Shown here: positions 19,534 to 28,773 of the stretch, piece after piece
Layout: every line of letters starts with the position of its first letter
Numbering within the stretch: the first letter of the stretch is position 1
Assembly (NCBI RefSeq): GCF_900109455.1
Contig: NZ_FOAG01000011.1
Location: 1-64,000 of the forward strand
Direction: 5' to 3'
Origin: Roseovarius azorensis
GTDB lineage: Bacteria > Pseudomonadota > Alphaproteobacteria > Rhodobacterales > Rhodobacteraceae
DNA length: 64,000 nucleotides
Notes under the pieces: generated by a model
The model's input: the letters and a program-made list of their open reading frames with translations, nothing else
The model's database searches: none
What the model was told of the DNA's origin: nothing
Made by a program: the position numbers and the translations under genes

Positions 19534-20223
19534 TCAGCAGCCGGTACCACCCAGCACCACGCGAATGGTGCAGAAGAGAACCCGAATATCCGTACGCAGC
19601 GACATGTCACGCAGATAGTTCGTGTCATAGTGCGCGCGTTCGGCAAAACTGCTGCCGTTGCGAACCGATACCTGCCAGAAGCCGGTGATGCCCGGACGCA
19701 GCGCGTAATAGGCGGTGCCGGGATAGAACGCACGTTGTTCGGGCAGCATCGGGCGCGGTCCGACGATCGACATTTCGCCCCGGAGCACGTTCCAGAACTG
19801 CGGTAGCTCATCCAGCGATGTCTTGCGTATGAGATGCCCGATGCGGGTCACTCTCGGGTCGTCGCGCAGTTTCTGATGCTCGTCCCATTCGAGGCGACGT
19901 TCAGGGCTGGCCGCAAGGCAGCGTTCAAGCTGCGCCTCGGCGTTCACCACCATGCTGCGCAGTTTCCACATACGGAATGTACGCCCGTTGCGCCCCACCC
20001 TCTCTTGCGTAAAGAAGGGTGATCTGCCATCGAGCGCGATGACCGCGGCAAGAACCGCCAGCAGCGGCAGAATGATTGGTGCCGCGAGAAGCACCAGTAC
20101 GATATCAAGAAGACGCTTTCCCGCCCGCGCGTAAAAATTTGGCGCGCTTCTCAGAATTGCTTTGCTTTCAATATAGTTGGGTGCCTCGGGTCGCATCGAC
20201 GACCGCATCACGCGAAATGACAT
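19534..20223 (-). CDS. Undecaprenyl-phosphate sugar phosphotransferase (bacterial sugar transferase)
   Basis: 229 residues. One N-terminal transmembrane helix ([27 protein letters not shown]), then the family core: [24 protein letters not shown], the [21 protein letters not shown] catalytic block, [13 protein letters not shown] and [12 protein letters not shown]. It transfers a sugar-1-phosphate to undecaprenyl phosphate to begin exopolysaccharide or O-antigen synthesis. It is short, like ExoY, lacking the extra membrane helices of WbaP/WcaJ. No other polysaccharide genes adjoin it. The start at 20223 gives a GGGGAG site. Confidence 0.9.
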   Translation of the reverse strand: MSFRVMRSSMRPEAPNYIESKAILRSAPNFYARAGKRLLDIVLVLLAAPIILPLLAVLAAVIALDGRSPFFTQERVGRNGRTFRMWKLRSMVVNAEAQLERCLAASPERRLEWDEHQKLRDDPRVTRIGHLIRKTSLDELPQFWNVLRGEMSIVGPRPMLPEQRAFYPGTAYYALRPGITGFWQVSVRNGSSFAERAHYDTNYLRDMSLRTDIRVLFCTIRVVLGGTGC

Positions 20224-21072
20224 ATCAAAACTCCCCGAACGTTTTACCGCTGCTGCTGCAGCACAACTGATTACCGATTTGCCGGTTTTGCCGGTAAATC
20301 CGCCATATTTTTGCCCGAATTCCGGAAACGATGCTGAGCAATCGGCCCGATCAGCCTGCACCTTATGCGGCAATTACCGCCAGTGCGTCTCAGCCCCAGT
20401 TCTCGTCCCCGCCATCCCGCAGATCACCGCCCCCAGCCTGCTCGATCCTTGATATCTATATTGTGCTTAAATGATTTTATAAGAGTGCACCTCGCCCGCG
20501 GACAAGTCAAGGAATCCGCGACGCCACAACCTCTGCGTGAATTCTGACGTCGACTCTTCCAACTTCGCAAAGCGCCCTGTCCGGCGGCTCCGGTGGCTGC
20601 CCCCTCGCGCTCTGCTGCCTCAAAAATGCCAGATTTTGTCATGATTCTGACGTATTTCAGGAACGCCAGGGGTCTGCGCAGGAGCGTCTGGTTACAATTG
20701 TATCAAAAGAAGAAACAAAAATTGACGCAGGTCACCGAAAACGGGCAAGATACCGCAAAAGTTGCGGGTAAAATGTATCGGTTCGGGGGGATTGTGCCGA
20801 AAAGGGAAACGGTTAATGTTCGGGTGGAGCGCGACACCGCGATGCATGGGTTTGGCGGCGCGCAACCCTTCCGCTTTTGCAGGGCGTCACAACCCTGGAG
20901 AGAGCCCCCCTGACACGCCGTGACGGCCATGGCCGCGCCAGGAAGGCCCGATCCGGCGAATCGCCCCGCTGGCAGCCCATTGGAACCTGTTGCGCCGAAC
21001 CGGGATCATGCGCACGCGCCCCGGATCAGGTCCGGGGCACGAGATGGGGGCCTGTCCGCCGTGATCGCGCGC
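20224..21072. other. Gene-poor 850-bp stretch upstream of the sugar transferase
   Basis: No convincing gene on either strand. GC drops in 20250-20780, notably around 20450-20490 (GATATCTATATTGTGC...) and 20695-20780. It should hold the promoter of the sugar transferase (minus strand) and may hold regulatory sites or an unannotated small RNA. Near 21017-21037 it contains a CCGGATCAGGTCCGGGGC repeat that also occurs inside nrdJ. Confidence 0.6.
21017..21037. repeat. CCGGATCAGGTCCGGGGC palindromic repeat, intergenic copy
   Basis: An imperfect palindrome CCCCGGATCAGGTCCGGGG just past the ilvE stop codon. An 18-base match recurs at 60779-60796 inside the nrdJ coding sequence, and a relative (CCCCGGATCAAGTCCGGGG) forms one arm of the hairpin at 52608-52678. 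Confidence 0.65.
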
Positions 21073-21939
21073 TCAGGCGCGCACCAGCGCCTCGTAGGCC
21101 TCGGCCACGTCACGGGTCATGGCGCCGACCTCGAAATGATAGTCGCCGATCTGCCCCACCGGCGTGACCTCGGCCGCCGATCCGGTGAGCCAGCACTGTT
21201 CGAACCCTTCGAGTTCCTCGGGCATGATATGGCGTTCATGCACCTTGATCTGGCGATCCTTGAGCATGCCGATAACTGTCTGGCGGGTCAGCCCGTTGAG
21301 GATCGCGTCAGGCAGCGGCGTATGCACCTCGCCATCCTTGACGAAAAAGATGTTGGCGCCGGTCGCCTCGGCCACATAGCCGCGATAGTCGATGAACATG
21401 GCGTCCGAGCAGCCCTTGGCTTCGGCCGCGTGCTTGGACATGGTGCAGATCATGTAGAGCCCGGCAGCCTTGGCTGCGACCGGGATCGTTTCCGGGCTGG
21501 GGCGTTTCCATTTGGCGATGTCGAGCTTTGCGCCCTTCATCTTGGCGTCGCCATAGTAATTGCCCCATTCCCAGGCGGTCACCGCCATGCGGATCGGGTT
21601 GCGGGCGGCGGCGACGCCCATGTCGGGACCTGCGCCACGGAACGCCACGACGCGCAGATAGGCGTTGGTCAGGTTGTTCGCCTCGAGCACCGCCGCCTTG
21701 GCCGCCTCGATCTCGTCCACGGTGTAGGGGATCGGCATATCCATCAGCTCGCCCGATTTGAGCAGGCGCGCGGAATGCTCGCGGCTCTTGAACACCTTGC
21801 CGTCATAGCAACGCTCGCCTTCGAAAACCGAACTGGCATAATGCAGGGCGTGAGTCAGGATATGCACATTGGCATCGCGCCATTCGATCAACCTGCCATC
21901 CATCCAGATCTTGCCGTCACGATCATCATAGCCAGTCAT
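21073..21939 (-). CDS. ilvE: Branched-chain-amino-acid aminotransferase
   Basis: 288 residues, class IV PLP enzyme for the last step of Leu, Ile and Val synthesis. Diagnostic features: MTGYDDRDGKIWMDGRLIEW, HALHYASSVFEGERCY, the EATGANIFFVKDG segment that follows the PLP site, and ILNGLTRQTVIGML. The length matches the short alphaproteobacterial form. A GAGGAGG site precedes the ATG. It is divergent from the petP-petR pair, and leuCDB are downstream in the window, so branched-chain genes cluster loosely here. Confidence 0.93.
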   Translation of the reverse strand: MTGYDDRDGKIWMDGRLIEWRDANVHILTHALHYASSVFEGERCYDGKVFKSREHSARLLKSGELMDMPIPYTVDEIEAAKAAVLEANNLTNAYLRVVAFRGAGPDMGVAAARNPIRMAVTAWEWGNYYGDAKMKGAKLDIAKWKRPSPETIPVAAKAAGLYMICTMSKHAAEAKGCSDAMFIDYRGYVAEATGANIFFVKDGEVHTPLPDAILNGLTRQTVIGMLKDRQIKVHERHIMPEELEGFEQCWLTGSAAEVTPVGQIGDYHFEVGAMTRDVAEAYEALVRA

Positions 21940-21984
21940 TTTCCGCCTCCTCTTGGTCGGTTTTCCATTTATTGCGTCAATTAC

Positions 21985-22010
21985 GTCCGTCTCGGACATA
22001 AAATTGCGCA
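21985..22010. promoter_or_regulatory. Dyad sites in the ilvE/petP intergenic region
   Basis: Two short dyads lie between the divergent ilvE and petP genes: GTCCG-TCT-CGGAC (21985-21997) and TTGCGCAA (about 22003-22010). They are placed where a MarR-type dimer such as PetP could control one or both genes. This is position and symmetry only; no consensus is known to me. Confidence 0.35.
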
Positions 22011-22105
22011 AAAACTGCGATTCGCTACCAGTTTGATCTTGGAATGTCAACAAAGCTGACTTAATATGAAACACAAGGCGCTTGAATTGTGAACGGAGTA
22101 TGCGA

Positions 22106-22603
22106 ATGGCCGAGATCCAGGGTGGCGAGAACCTGCTGTTTCTGACCGACGAGCAGTTGCGGCAGGGCATTGAAGCGATGTTCTTTGCCTATCGCGGCTT
22201 TACCGCTGATCCCGACCGGATCCTGGCCACCCTGGCCTATGGCCGGGCGCATCATCGCGCGATCCATTTCATTGCGCGCAGTCCGGGCACCACCGTCAAC
22301 AATCTGCTGGCGATCCTTGGCGTGACCAAGCAATCTCTCAACCGCGTGCTGCGCACGCTGATCGAGGACGGGCTGGTGATCAGCCGGGTCGGCAGCGCCG
22401 ACAAGCGCGAGCGCCATCTTTTTCTGACCGAGGCGGGGGCGGCGCTGGAACGCAAGCTCTCGGACGCGCAGCGCGCCCGGATGCGTGCCGCCTACCGGGC
22501 CGCGGGACCACAGGCCGTGGCAGGTTTCCGTCAGGTGCTGGAGGCGATGATGGACCCCGATCTGCGCCGCCGTTACCATGCCATCAGGGAGGATGACAGA
22601 TGA
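22106..22603 (+). CDS. petP: MarR-family transcriptional regulator, PetP-like
   Basis: 165 residues with a central winged helix-turn-helix: TVNNLLAILGVTKQSLNRVLRTLIEDGLV followed by the wing RVGSADKRERHLFLT. The arrangement with the next gene (OmpR-type regulator, 4-nt ATGA overlap) matches petP-petR of Rhodobacter capsulatus, needed there for expression of the cytochrome bc1 genes. The start at 22106 sits 8 nt from CGGAG. An ATG two codons earlier is too close to it. The symbol rests on gene order and length, not on an alignment. Confidence 0.78.
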   Translation: MAEIQGGENLLFLTDEQLRQGIEAMFFAYRGFTADPDRILATLAYGRAHHRAIHFIARSPGTTVNNLLAILGVTKQSLNRVLRTLIEDGLVISRVGSADKRERHLFLTEAGAALERKLSDAQRARMRAAYRAAGPQAVAGFRQVLEAMMDPDLRRRYHAIREDDR

Positions 22604-23301
22604 GCGAACCCGCCCCCCATCTGCTGATCGTCGATGATGACGAACGGATCCGCGACCTGTTGCGCAAATTCCTGATGCGGCACGGTTTTCTGGTGTCGAT
22701 CGCGCGTGACGCGGGCCATGCCCGGCGGGTGCTGGCGGGGCTGGATTTCGACCTTATCGTGATGGATGTGATGATGCCCGGCGAAAGCGGCGTCGAACTG
22801 ACACGCGCGCTGCGCGAAACCCATGACACGCCCATCCTGCTGCTGACCGCCAAGGGCGAGACGCCCGACCGGATCGAGGGGCTGGAGGCGGGGGCCGATG
22901 ATTACCTGCCCAAGCCGTTCGAGCCCAAGGAACTGCTGCTCAGGATCAACGCGATCCTGCGCCGCATGCCGGACCCCGAGCCGGAGATGGTGCAGCCCAA
23001 GATCGTCCAGATGGGCACGGTGCGCTATGACATCGAACGCGCCGAACTGAGCCGCGCGGGCGTGTCCGTGCGGCTGACCGCGACCGAGGTGCAACTGATG
23101 CGGATCTTTGCCGAGAACCTGCGCCAGCCGGTGAGCCGCACCAAGCTGGTCGAGGATCTGGGCCGCGATGGCGGTCAGGCGCAGGAGCGTGCGGTGGACG
23201 TTCAGATCACGCGGCTGCGACGCAAGATCGAGAGCGACCCCAAACAGCCCCGCTATCTGCAGACCGTGCGTGGTGAGGGGTATATGCTGGCGCCCGACTG
23301 A
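22600..23301 (+). CDS. petR: OmpR-family response regulator, PetR-like
   Basis: 233 residues. Receiver domain with the acidic pair DDD (about residues 12-14), phospho-acceptor Asp in LIVMDVMMPG (about 55), LLTAKGE and KPFEPKELLLRI. The C-terminal winged helix ends with RAVDVQITRLRRKIE and TVRGEGYML. It is translationally coupled to petP by an ATGA overlap. No histidine kinase gene adjoins it, so it is an orphan regulator here, as in R. capsulatus, where it was reported as essential for growth by photosynthesis or respiration (from memory). Confidence 0.85.
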   Translation: MSEPAPHLLIVDDDERIRDLLRKFLMRHGFLVSIARDAGHARRVLAGLDFDLIVMDVMMPGESGVELTRALRETHDTPILLLTAKGETPDRIEGLEAGADDYLPKPFEPKELLLRINAILRRMPDPEPEMVQPKIVQMGTVRYDIERAELSRAGVSVRLTATEVQLMRIFAENLRQPVSRTKLVEDLGRDGGQAQERAVDVQITRLRRKIESDPKQPRYLQTVRGEGYMLAPD

Positions 23302-23778
23302 GGCGGGTCACCGGCACTGCTCACGATTATTGCGCGCACGATGAGTAACCGATCGAAACCGGACTGGCGCCAGGCGGGACTCAGTGGCATGGGTCGTGCG
23401 GTGCGAGGACCGCTGCGCGGGGTGACAAGCGCGGTTCTTTCCCCTCAGCGCGAGAACGACGACAGGCCCTGATCTTGCGGGGTTGGCGGAGCCTGGGGGC
23501 GCGGCCCCCGTCGTGCGCTGCGCGACGACTCCTCCGCGGTATTTTCGGCCAGATGAAGCAGGGGCACGTCGGCGTTCCTGTTTTCATTGAGCGTGAGCCT
23601 CTTGATAGAGACGCGGTGGCGCTGTATCTGCGATGCATGACACGGATTATTGACATGGACGATCGCGCGCGCCTGCCCTGGCGGTTTTTCGGGGCGATGT
23701 GCAGCATTACCGCCTGCCGTTGAGGCGCGCGCCTCTTTGTCTCGTCTCTATAGCCAATCAGCAAACGGGAGAGGACAC
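23302..23778. other. Intergenic region upstream of leuC
   Basis: About 480 bp without a supportable gene. It contains palindromic element copy B (23493-23558) in inverted orientation. The final 200 bp, from TTGATAGAGACG onward, should hold the leuC promoter. No clear -35/-10 pair stands out. Confidence 0.6.
23493..23558 (-). repeat. Palindromic element, copy B (intergenic)
   Basis: Read on the minus strand it starts CTTCATCTGGCCGAAAATACC, the family left module, then runs through GCGGAGGAGTCGTCGCGC and ends in the palindrome CGGGGGCCGCGCCCCC. The inner GCGCAGCGC part can also fold. It lies between petR and leuC. Confidence 0.72.
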
Positions 23779-25182
23779 ATGTCCCCCAAGACACTCTATG
23801 ACAAGATATGGGATGCCCATCTGGCCCATGAGGCCGAGGATGGCACCTGTCTTCTTTATATCGACCGCCACCTTGTGCACGAAGTGACCAGCCCGCAGGC
23901 ATTCGAGGGCCTGCGCATGGCGGGCCGGACGGTGCGCGCACCCGACAAGACGATCGCGGTTCCCGATCACAACGTGCCCACCACCCCCGACAGGGTGAAG
24001 GGCATCGAGAACGAGGAAAGCCGCATTCAGGTCGAGGCGCTGGACAGGAACGCCCGCGATTTCGGCATCCACTATTACCCGGTGAACGACATTCGTCAGG
24101 GGATCGTGCATATCGTCGGACCCGAACAGGGCTGGACCCTGCCCGGCATGACGGTGGTTTGCGGCGACAGCCACACCGCGACGCATGGCGCCTTCGGCGC
24201 GCTGGCGCATGGCATCGGCACCAGCGAGGTCGAGCATGTGCTGGCCACCCAGACGCTGATCCAGCGCAAGGGCAAGAACATGAAGGTCGAGATCACCGGC
24301 AAGCTGCGCCCCGGTGTGACCGCCAAGGACATCACGCTCAGCGTGATCGGCGAGACCGGCACGGCGGGCGGCACCGGCTATGTGATCGAGTATTGCGGCG
24401 AGGCCATTCGCGATCTGAGCATGGAGGGCCGCATGACGGTCTGCAACATGGCGATCGAGGGCGGCGCGCGCGCGGGGCTGATCGCGCCGGATGAAAAGAC
24501 GTTTGAGTATGTGAAGGGCCGCCCGCATGCGCCGAAAGGCGCGCAATGGGAGGCGGCGCTGGCGTGGTGGAAGACGCTCTATTCCGACGATGACGCGCAT
24601 TGGGACAAGGTGGTGACGCTCAGGGGCGAGGATATCGCGCCGGTGGTCACATGGGGCACCAGCCCCGAGGACGTGCTGCCGATCACGGCATCGGTGCCTG
24701 ATCCTTCGGATTTCAAGGGCGGCAAGGTGGATGCGGTCAGGCGCGCGCTCGATTACATGGGTCTCAAGCCCGGGCAGAAGCTGAGCGAGGTCGAGATCGA
24801 CACGGTCTTCATCGGCTCCTGCACCAATGGCCGGATCGAGGATCTGCGCGCGGCGGCGGCGATCCTCAAGGGCAAGCGGATCAAGGAGGGGCTGCGGGCG
24901 ATGGTGGTGCCCGGTTCCGGGTTGGTGCGGGCGCAGGCCGAAGAGGAGGGGCTGGCGGATATTTTCATCGAGGCCGGGTTTGAATGGCGGCTTGCGGGTT
25001 GTTCCATGTGCCTGGCGATGAACCCCGATCAGCTGTCCCCCGGCGAGCGCTGCGCGGCGACGTCGAACCGCAATTTCGAGGGCCGTCAGGGCCGCGGCGG
25101 ACGCACGCATCTGATGAGCCCCGCCATGGCGGCGGCGGCGGCGGTGACGGGGCGGCTGACGGATGTGAGGGAGATGATGTGA
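23779..25182 (+). CDS. leuC: 3-isopropylmalate dehydratase large subunit
   Basis: 467 residues. With LeuD it isomerises 2-isopropylmalate to 3-isopropylmalate in leucine synthesis. Aconitase-family signatures: [17 protein letters not shown] near residue 130, and the 4Fe-4S cysteines in FIGSCTNGR (about residue 350) and GCSMCLAMN (about residue 410). The start [14 protein letters not shown] lies behind GGGAGAGG. Its stop overlaps the GTG start of the inserted GIY-YIG-like gene (GTGA). Confidence 0.97.
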   Translation: MSPKTLYDKIWDAHLAHEAEDGTCLLYIDRHLVHEVTSPQAFEGLRMAGRTVRAPDKTIAVPDHNVPTTPDRVKGIENEESRIQVEALDRNARDFGIHYYPVNDIRQGIVHIVGPEQGWTLPGMTVVCGDSHTATHGAFGALAHGIGTSEVEHVLATQTLIQRKGKNMKVEITGKLRPGVTAKDITLSVIGETGTAGGTGYVIEYCGEAIRDLSMEGRMTVCNMAIEGGARAGLIAPDEKTFEYVKGRPHAPKGAQWEAALAWWKTLYSDDDAHWDKVVTLRGEDIAPVVTWGTSPEDVLPITASVPDPSDFKGGKVDAVRRALDYMGLKPGQKLSEVEIDTVFIGSCTNGRIEDLRAAAAILKGKRIKEGLRAMVVPGSGLVRAQAEEEGLADIFIEAGFEWRLAGCSMCLAMNPDQLSPGERCAATSNRNFEGRQGRGGRTHLMSPAMAAAAAVTGRLTDVREMM

Positions 25183-25835
25183 TTAATTGCTCCGTAACTT
25201 GGACAACTTTGAACGGTTATTCAATTGAATCCCATTTAAAGGCAGCAGGTCTCAGCTTCGATGCACTCGATATCGTTGAAAAAACGTTCAAGGTTAATGG
25301 TGTCCAAAAACTTCGTGGGAAAGTGGTTGGTCGACTTGGCAGCGAGCTACGTCGTGAATATGCCAATCAGAACGGCGAAAAGGATATAAACGCAGTTTCT
25401 ACTGGGTGTTACTGCATCGGGATAGGAGGGGAGTATCAGATTCGATACTCTGACGGATTTGCGTCGCGAGTAGTCTACATTGGGAGCGGCAATGTATATG
25501 GCAGACTCAAGTCTCATCTGAAAGACAAGCTCTTTGATTTTGCGCACGCGATGCGAGGAATACCTCTAACTTTCCATATCGCTGACCTACGCGAGTCAAA
25601 GCTTGATCATAAAAATCTGGAACAAATGCTGCTGGATAAGTTCAAAAGCAACTCAGGAGGATCTCTGCCGCTCCTCAACAAGAACAACGCCGTAAACAAA
25701 GCTATGGACTCACCCTCAGAATCCAAGCTCAAGGCTGGTTGGGACAAACCGCTTCATAAGGATAAAGGGAAACAAGTTGCTAAGTGGTTGATAGAGCCTA
25801 GAAACTTTGATGAATGGAAAGGCATCTTAGACTGA
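25179..25835 (+). CDS. GIY-YIG nuclease-like protein inserted between leuC and leuD
   Basis: 218 residues from a GTG start that overlaps the leuC stop (GTGA), with GAGGGAG upstream. The stop overlaps the leuD ATG (TGATG). Visible GIY-YIG-like features: GCYCIGI at 76-82, VVYIGSG at 98-104 (the YIG triad), R109 and H113 in GRLKSHL, a glutamate at 148 (LEQMLLDKF) and a PLLN motif at 164-167. The order and spacing fit the GIY-YIG catalytic core, though the first motif is divergent. The N-terminal 70 residues and the tail match nothing I know. GC is about 43%, far below the neighbours, which implies horizontal acquisition. The substrate and role are unknown. Confidence 0.6.
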   Translation: MINCSVTWTTLNGYSIESHLKAAGLSFDALDIVEKTFKVNGVQKLRGKVVGRLGSELRREYANQNGEKDINAVSTGCYCIGIGGEYQIRYSDGFASRVVYIGSGNVYGRLKSHLKDKLFDFAHAMRGIPLTFHIADLRESKLDHKNLEQMLLDKFKSNSGGSLPLLNKNNAVNKAMDSPSESKLKAGWDKPLHKDKGKQVAKWLIEPRNFDEWKGILD

Positions 25836-26440
25836 TGGAAAAATTCGAGAAACTCAGCGGTATCGCGGCACCTCTGCCGCTGATCAACATTGATACCGAC
25901 ATGATCATCCCCAAGCAGTTCCTGAAAACGATCAAGCGGTCGGGGCTGGGCGTCAATCTGTTCGACGAGATGCGCTATGATGACGACGGCAGGGAAATTC
26001 CCGATTTCGTGCTGAACAAGCCGCAGTATCGCGACGCGCAGATCCTCGTTGCGGGAGACAATTTCGGCTGCGGGTCGAGCCGCGAGCACGCGCCCTGGGC
26101 AATCAAGGATTTCGGCATTCGTTGCATCATCGCGCCGAGTTTTGCCGACATCTTTTACAATAACTGTTTCAAGAACGGCATCCTGCCCATCGCCCTGCCG
26201 CAGGAACAGGTGGATGTGCTGATGAAAGAGGCCGAAAAGGGCGCCAATGCCCGCATCGAGGTGGATCTGGAGGCGCAGACCGTCTCGACCTCGGAGGGCG
26301 AGGTGTTCCGGTTCGAGGTGGATGCGTTCAAGAAGCACTGCCTGCTCGAGGGGCTGGACGATATCGGGCTGACGCTGGAAAAGGCTGCCGCGATCGACGC
26401 GTTCGAGGCGCAGCTGGCGCAGGCGCGTCCCTGGGTCTGA
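25835..26440 (+). CDS. leuD: 3-isopropylmalate dehydratase small subunit
   Basis: 201 residues, swivel-domain partner of LeuC. Shows [20 protein letters not shown] near the N-terminus and the substrate-loop motif [20 protein letters not shown] (about residues 75-94), then [12 protein letters not shown]. The family start MEKFEKLSG is used. It overlaps the preceding foreign gene by one base and now probably depends on read-through from it. A hairpin terminator follows. Confidence 0.96.
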   Translation: MEKFEKLSGIAAPLPLINIDTDMIIPKQFLKTIKRSGLGVNLFDEMRYDDDGREIPDFVLNKPQYRDAQILVAGDNFGCGSSREHAPWAIKDFGIRCIIAPSFADIFYNNCFKNGILPIALPQEQVDVLMKEAEKGANARIEVDLEAQTVSTSEGEVFRFEVDAFKKHCLLEGLDDIGLTLEKAAAIDAFEAQLAQARPWV

Positions 26441-26462
26441 TCCGGCATGACGCCATGAAAAC

Positions 26463-26487
26463 ACGCCGCAGCGATCCGTTGCGGCGT
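26463..26487 (+). terminator. Hairpin after leuD
   Basis: A 10-bp stem (ACGCCGCAGC with GTTGCGGCGT, one wobble pair) with a 5-nt loop, followed by TCATTTCT. It lies 23 bp beyond the leuD stop and is the likely end of the leuC-leuD transcript. The T-tract is weak. Confidence 0.55.
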
Positions 26488-26775
26488 TCATTTCTACCCG
26501 ACTGACCCCTTGTGGCTGCATGCGTGAATGCCACAAGATGCTGTGTTCCCATGGGGTTCCACCGCAAAGTAGATGCAGGTTTGATGTAATCCTGCACCAG
26601 TTCAACCCACAAACAGCCCAAAACCTTTCATCTACTCGTCTGCGGTCTTGTGGCGGAGTGCGAAAGAAGGCAAAACTTGGGCAAAATTGAGGCAACCCGC
26701 CACAATTTGCGGGATCAAGCTGGAAAAAGGCCGCGGCAACGCACCGCGGTCGGCCAAGTTGCAGGGGAACGGGCA
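26488..26775. other. Intergenic region after leuD
   Basis: About 290 bp, lower in GC than its surroundings. It contains a perfect 8-bp inverted repeat CTTGTGGC/GCCACAAG (26509-26516 with 26530-26537). No gene is supported, and reading the following membrane-protein frame back into it gives no ribosome-binding site and no family-like sequence. Confidence 0.45.
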
Positions 26776-27627
26776 GTGTTCTCGGAAGTACCAGGCGCCA
26801 TAGCGCGCGCCATATTGATCGCACTTCTGGTGGCGACGCCAGCCTTGCTCGTGCCCTCGACCGGCGCGGACACGGCACAGATCGCCATCGTGCTGTCGAT
26901 GCTTGCCGGTCTCATGACATTCATCGAATATTACGGCAAATATCCCAGTATCATCGAGTTCCGCTTTGCGCCGCCGTTCAACCGGGTCAAGTTCTTTGCC
27001 CTCGCGATCATCGTGGTCTGCCTGTCGGTGATCATCCGCGGCCAGACGCTGCCGACCGGGTGGACGCAGATGCTCACCGGGCTGGGGCACAGTCTGGGGA
27101 TGGCGATTGATTTTCCCTATTCGCCGGTGCGCCTGGCGCTGCTGATGCTGCCTGCCGACGCGGATCGCGCACAGGTTGACATGGTGCGGATTGCCGCCGG
27201 CATTTCCTATGCTGTCTCACTGGCCATGATGCTGATATTCGTGACGCAGGTGCGGCTTCTGGGATGGCCCGCGCGGTCGGGGGCGTTCAACGTCTGGATC
27301 AACCTGCCGCTGTTCGATCCTACCGGGGGCCGCGATGTACTGTTTCGGCTGCGTCGGGATGCCGGTCTTAACGTTGTGTTAGGAGCTTTGCTGCCATTCC
27401 TGATACCGGCCATCATCCGGGTGGTCTCGAACCTGGTTGATCCGATCTCGATCAGCCATCCGCAGACCCTGATCTGGACGATGACCGCATGGGCCTTTTT
27501 GCCAGCCAGCATGTTGATGCGCGGGATCGCCATGAGCCGGATCGCGGACATGATCGAGGAAAAACGCCGCCGCGCCTATGCCAGGGGAACCGTCCTCAGC
27601 GACGACGAGGTGCTGCAAAGCGCCTGA
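26776..27627 (+). CDS. Multi-pass membrane protein, uncharacterised
   Basis: 283 residues from a GTG preceded by AGGGGAA. An open frame extends upstream but has no site and would add a charged non-family N-terminus. About six hydrophobic segments: AILIALLVATPALLV, IAIVLSMLAGLMTF, FFALAIIVVCLSVII, AVSLAMMLIFV, VVLGALLPFLIPAIIRVV and LIWTMTAWAFLPASMLM. The C-terminus is cytoplasmic-looking, basic then acidic. I do not recognise a function. It sits between leuD and the phosphodiesterase-like gene, with which it overlaps or nearly overlaps. Confidence 0.7.
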   Translation: MFSEVPGAIARAILIALLVATPALLVPSTGADTAQIAIVLSMLAGLMTFIEYYGKYPSIIEFRFAPPFNRVKFFALAIIVVCLSVIIRGQTLPTGWTQMLTGLGHSLGMAIDFPYSPVRLALLMLPADADRAQVDMVRIAAGISYAVSLAMMLIFVTQVRLLGWPARSGAFNVWINLPLFDPTGGRDVLFRLRRDAGLNVVLGALLPFLIPAIIRVVSNLVDPISISHPQTLIWTMTAWAFLPASMLMRGIAMSRIADMIEEKRRRAYARGTVLSDDEVLQSA

Positions 27628-27638
27628 TCGCGGCGCTT

Positions 27639-28694
27639 ATGGCGCTGCTGTTCGCCTGCCCTGCCGTAGCCGAAACCTTGCGGATCGCGACGTGGAATGT
27701 CGGGCTCGACCGGACCGGGCCAGGGTTGCTGTTGCGCGATATCCTCAAGGGCGAGGATCCCCAGATCAGTGCGGTTGCGCAGGTGGTGGCAACGGTCCGT
27801 CCCGATATACTGGTGTTGCAGAAACTGGATTACGATCATGATCTGCACGCACTCGCCGCGCTGCGCGACCGGCTGGCACAGCACGGGCCGGTTTATGACC
27901 ATCTCTTTGCGCTGCGACCCAACAGCGGCATGGCGACCGGGCTGGACATGGACGGCGACGGGTTGCGGGGCGGTCCGCGCGATGCGCAGGGGTATGGCGA
28001 ATTTTTCGGTCAGGGCGGAATGGCGATCCTGTCGCGCTATCCCATCGACCGTGACGGCGTGCGGGATTTCAGCGCGCTCCTGTGGCGCGATCTGCCCGGT
28101 GCGATCCAGCCGCAGGTGAATGGCGCGCCCTTTCCCTCGGCAGAGGCGCAGGCCATTCAGCGGCTGTCCTATACCGGGCATTGGGTGGTGCCGGTCATCC
28201 TGCCCTCCGGCCCGCTGCATGTCATGACGTTCCACGCCAGCCCGCCGGTCTTTGACGGGCCGGAGGATGCCAACGGGCGGCGCAATCATGATGAAATCCG
28301 TTTCTGGCAGCTTTATCTGGATGGCGTGTTCGGCCCCGTGCCGGAGAGGCGGCATGTGCTGACGGGCGACGCCAATCTCGACCCGCACGACAGTGACGGG
28401 CGGCGCAAGGCGATCCGCGACCTGCTGGCCGATCCGGGTCTGCAGGATCCGCACCCGATGCGCCCCGGCCCTGCACCCACCGCTCCAGGCAAGGCCGGCG
28501 ATCCGGGTCTGCACACGGTTCACTGGCCCGCGCCCGGCCCCGGCGGTGCGCGGGTTTCGTATATCCTGCCCTCGGTGGATCTGACGATCCGGGGCGCGGG
28601 CGTCCACTGGCCGCCAGAGGGCACGGCTGAGGGCGATCTGGTAGCAGCTGCCAGCCGTCACCGCATGATCTGGGTCGATCTCGTGCCCGATTGA
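27639..28694 (+). CDS. Endonuclease/exonuclease/phosphatase family protein, secreted
   Basis: At least 351 residues. The EEP fold is shown by RIATWNVGLD near the N-terminus, GGMAILSRYPI mid-protein, LTGDANLDPHD and the ending ASRHRMIWVDL, which supplies the catalytic histidine. The N-terminus (MALLFACPAVAE) is a short but cleavable-looking signal peptide. A better one results if translation starts at the CTG at 27624 (adding IAAL). The start is therefore uncertain. It follows the membrane protein directly and is probably in one unit with it. It is expected to cleave phosphoesters in the periplasm. Confidence 0.78.
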   Translation: MALLFACPAVAETLRIATWNVGLDRTGPGLLLRDILKGEDPQISAVAQVVATVRPDILVLQKLDYDHDLHALAALRDRLAQHGPVYDHLFALRPNSGMATGLDMDGDGLRGGPRDAQGYGEFFGQGGMAILSRYPIDRDGVRDFSALLWRDLPGAIQPQVNGAPFPSAEAQAIQRLSYTGHWVVPVILPSGPLHVMTFHASPPVFDGPEDANGRRNHDEIRFWQLYLDGVFGPVPERRHVLTGDANLDPHDSDGRRKAIRDLLADPGLQDPHPMRPGPAPTAPGKAGDPGLHTVHWPAPGPGGARVSYILPSVDLTIRGAGVHWPPEGTAEGDLVAAASRHRMIWVDLVPD

Positions 28695-28706
28695 CGGCGC
28701 GCTTTC

Positions 28707-28733
28707 TTGACCATCCCTGACCTTGCGTATAGT
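28707..28733 (+). promoter_or_regulatory. Candidate sigma-70 promoter for leuB
   Basis: TTGACC (28707-28712) and TATAGT (28728-28733), separated by 15 bp, lie about 40 bp upstream of the leuB ATG. The spacer is slightly short, but both hexamers are close to consensus and the position is right. Confidence 0.55.
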
Positions 28734-28773
28734 CCGGCGGACATCATCACCCCGCCAACCAAGGACATCCCCC

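Noticed and set aside
20773..20913. A 46-codon frame (MYRFGGIVPKRETVN...) in the gene-poor region
   Set aside because: No ribosome-binding site, unusual composition and no family resemblance. Kept as part of the intergenic region.
26650..26775. Upstream extension of the membrane-protein gene after leuD
   Set aside because: The extension is charged, has no ribosome-binding site and is probably untranslated. GTG at 26776 with AGGGGAA is better.
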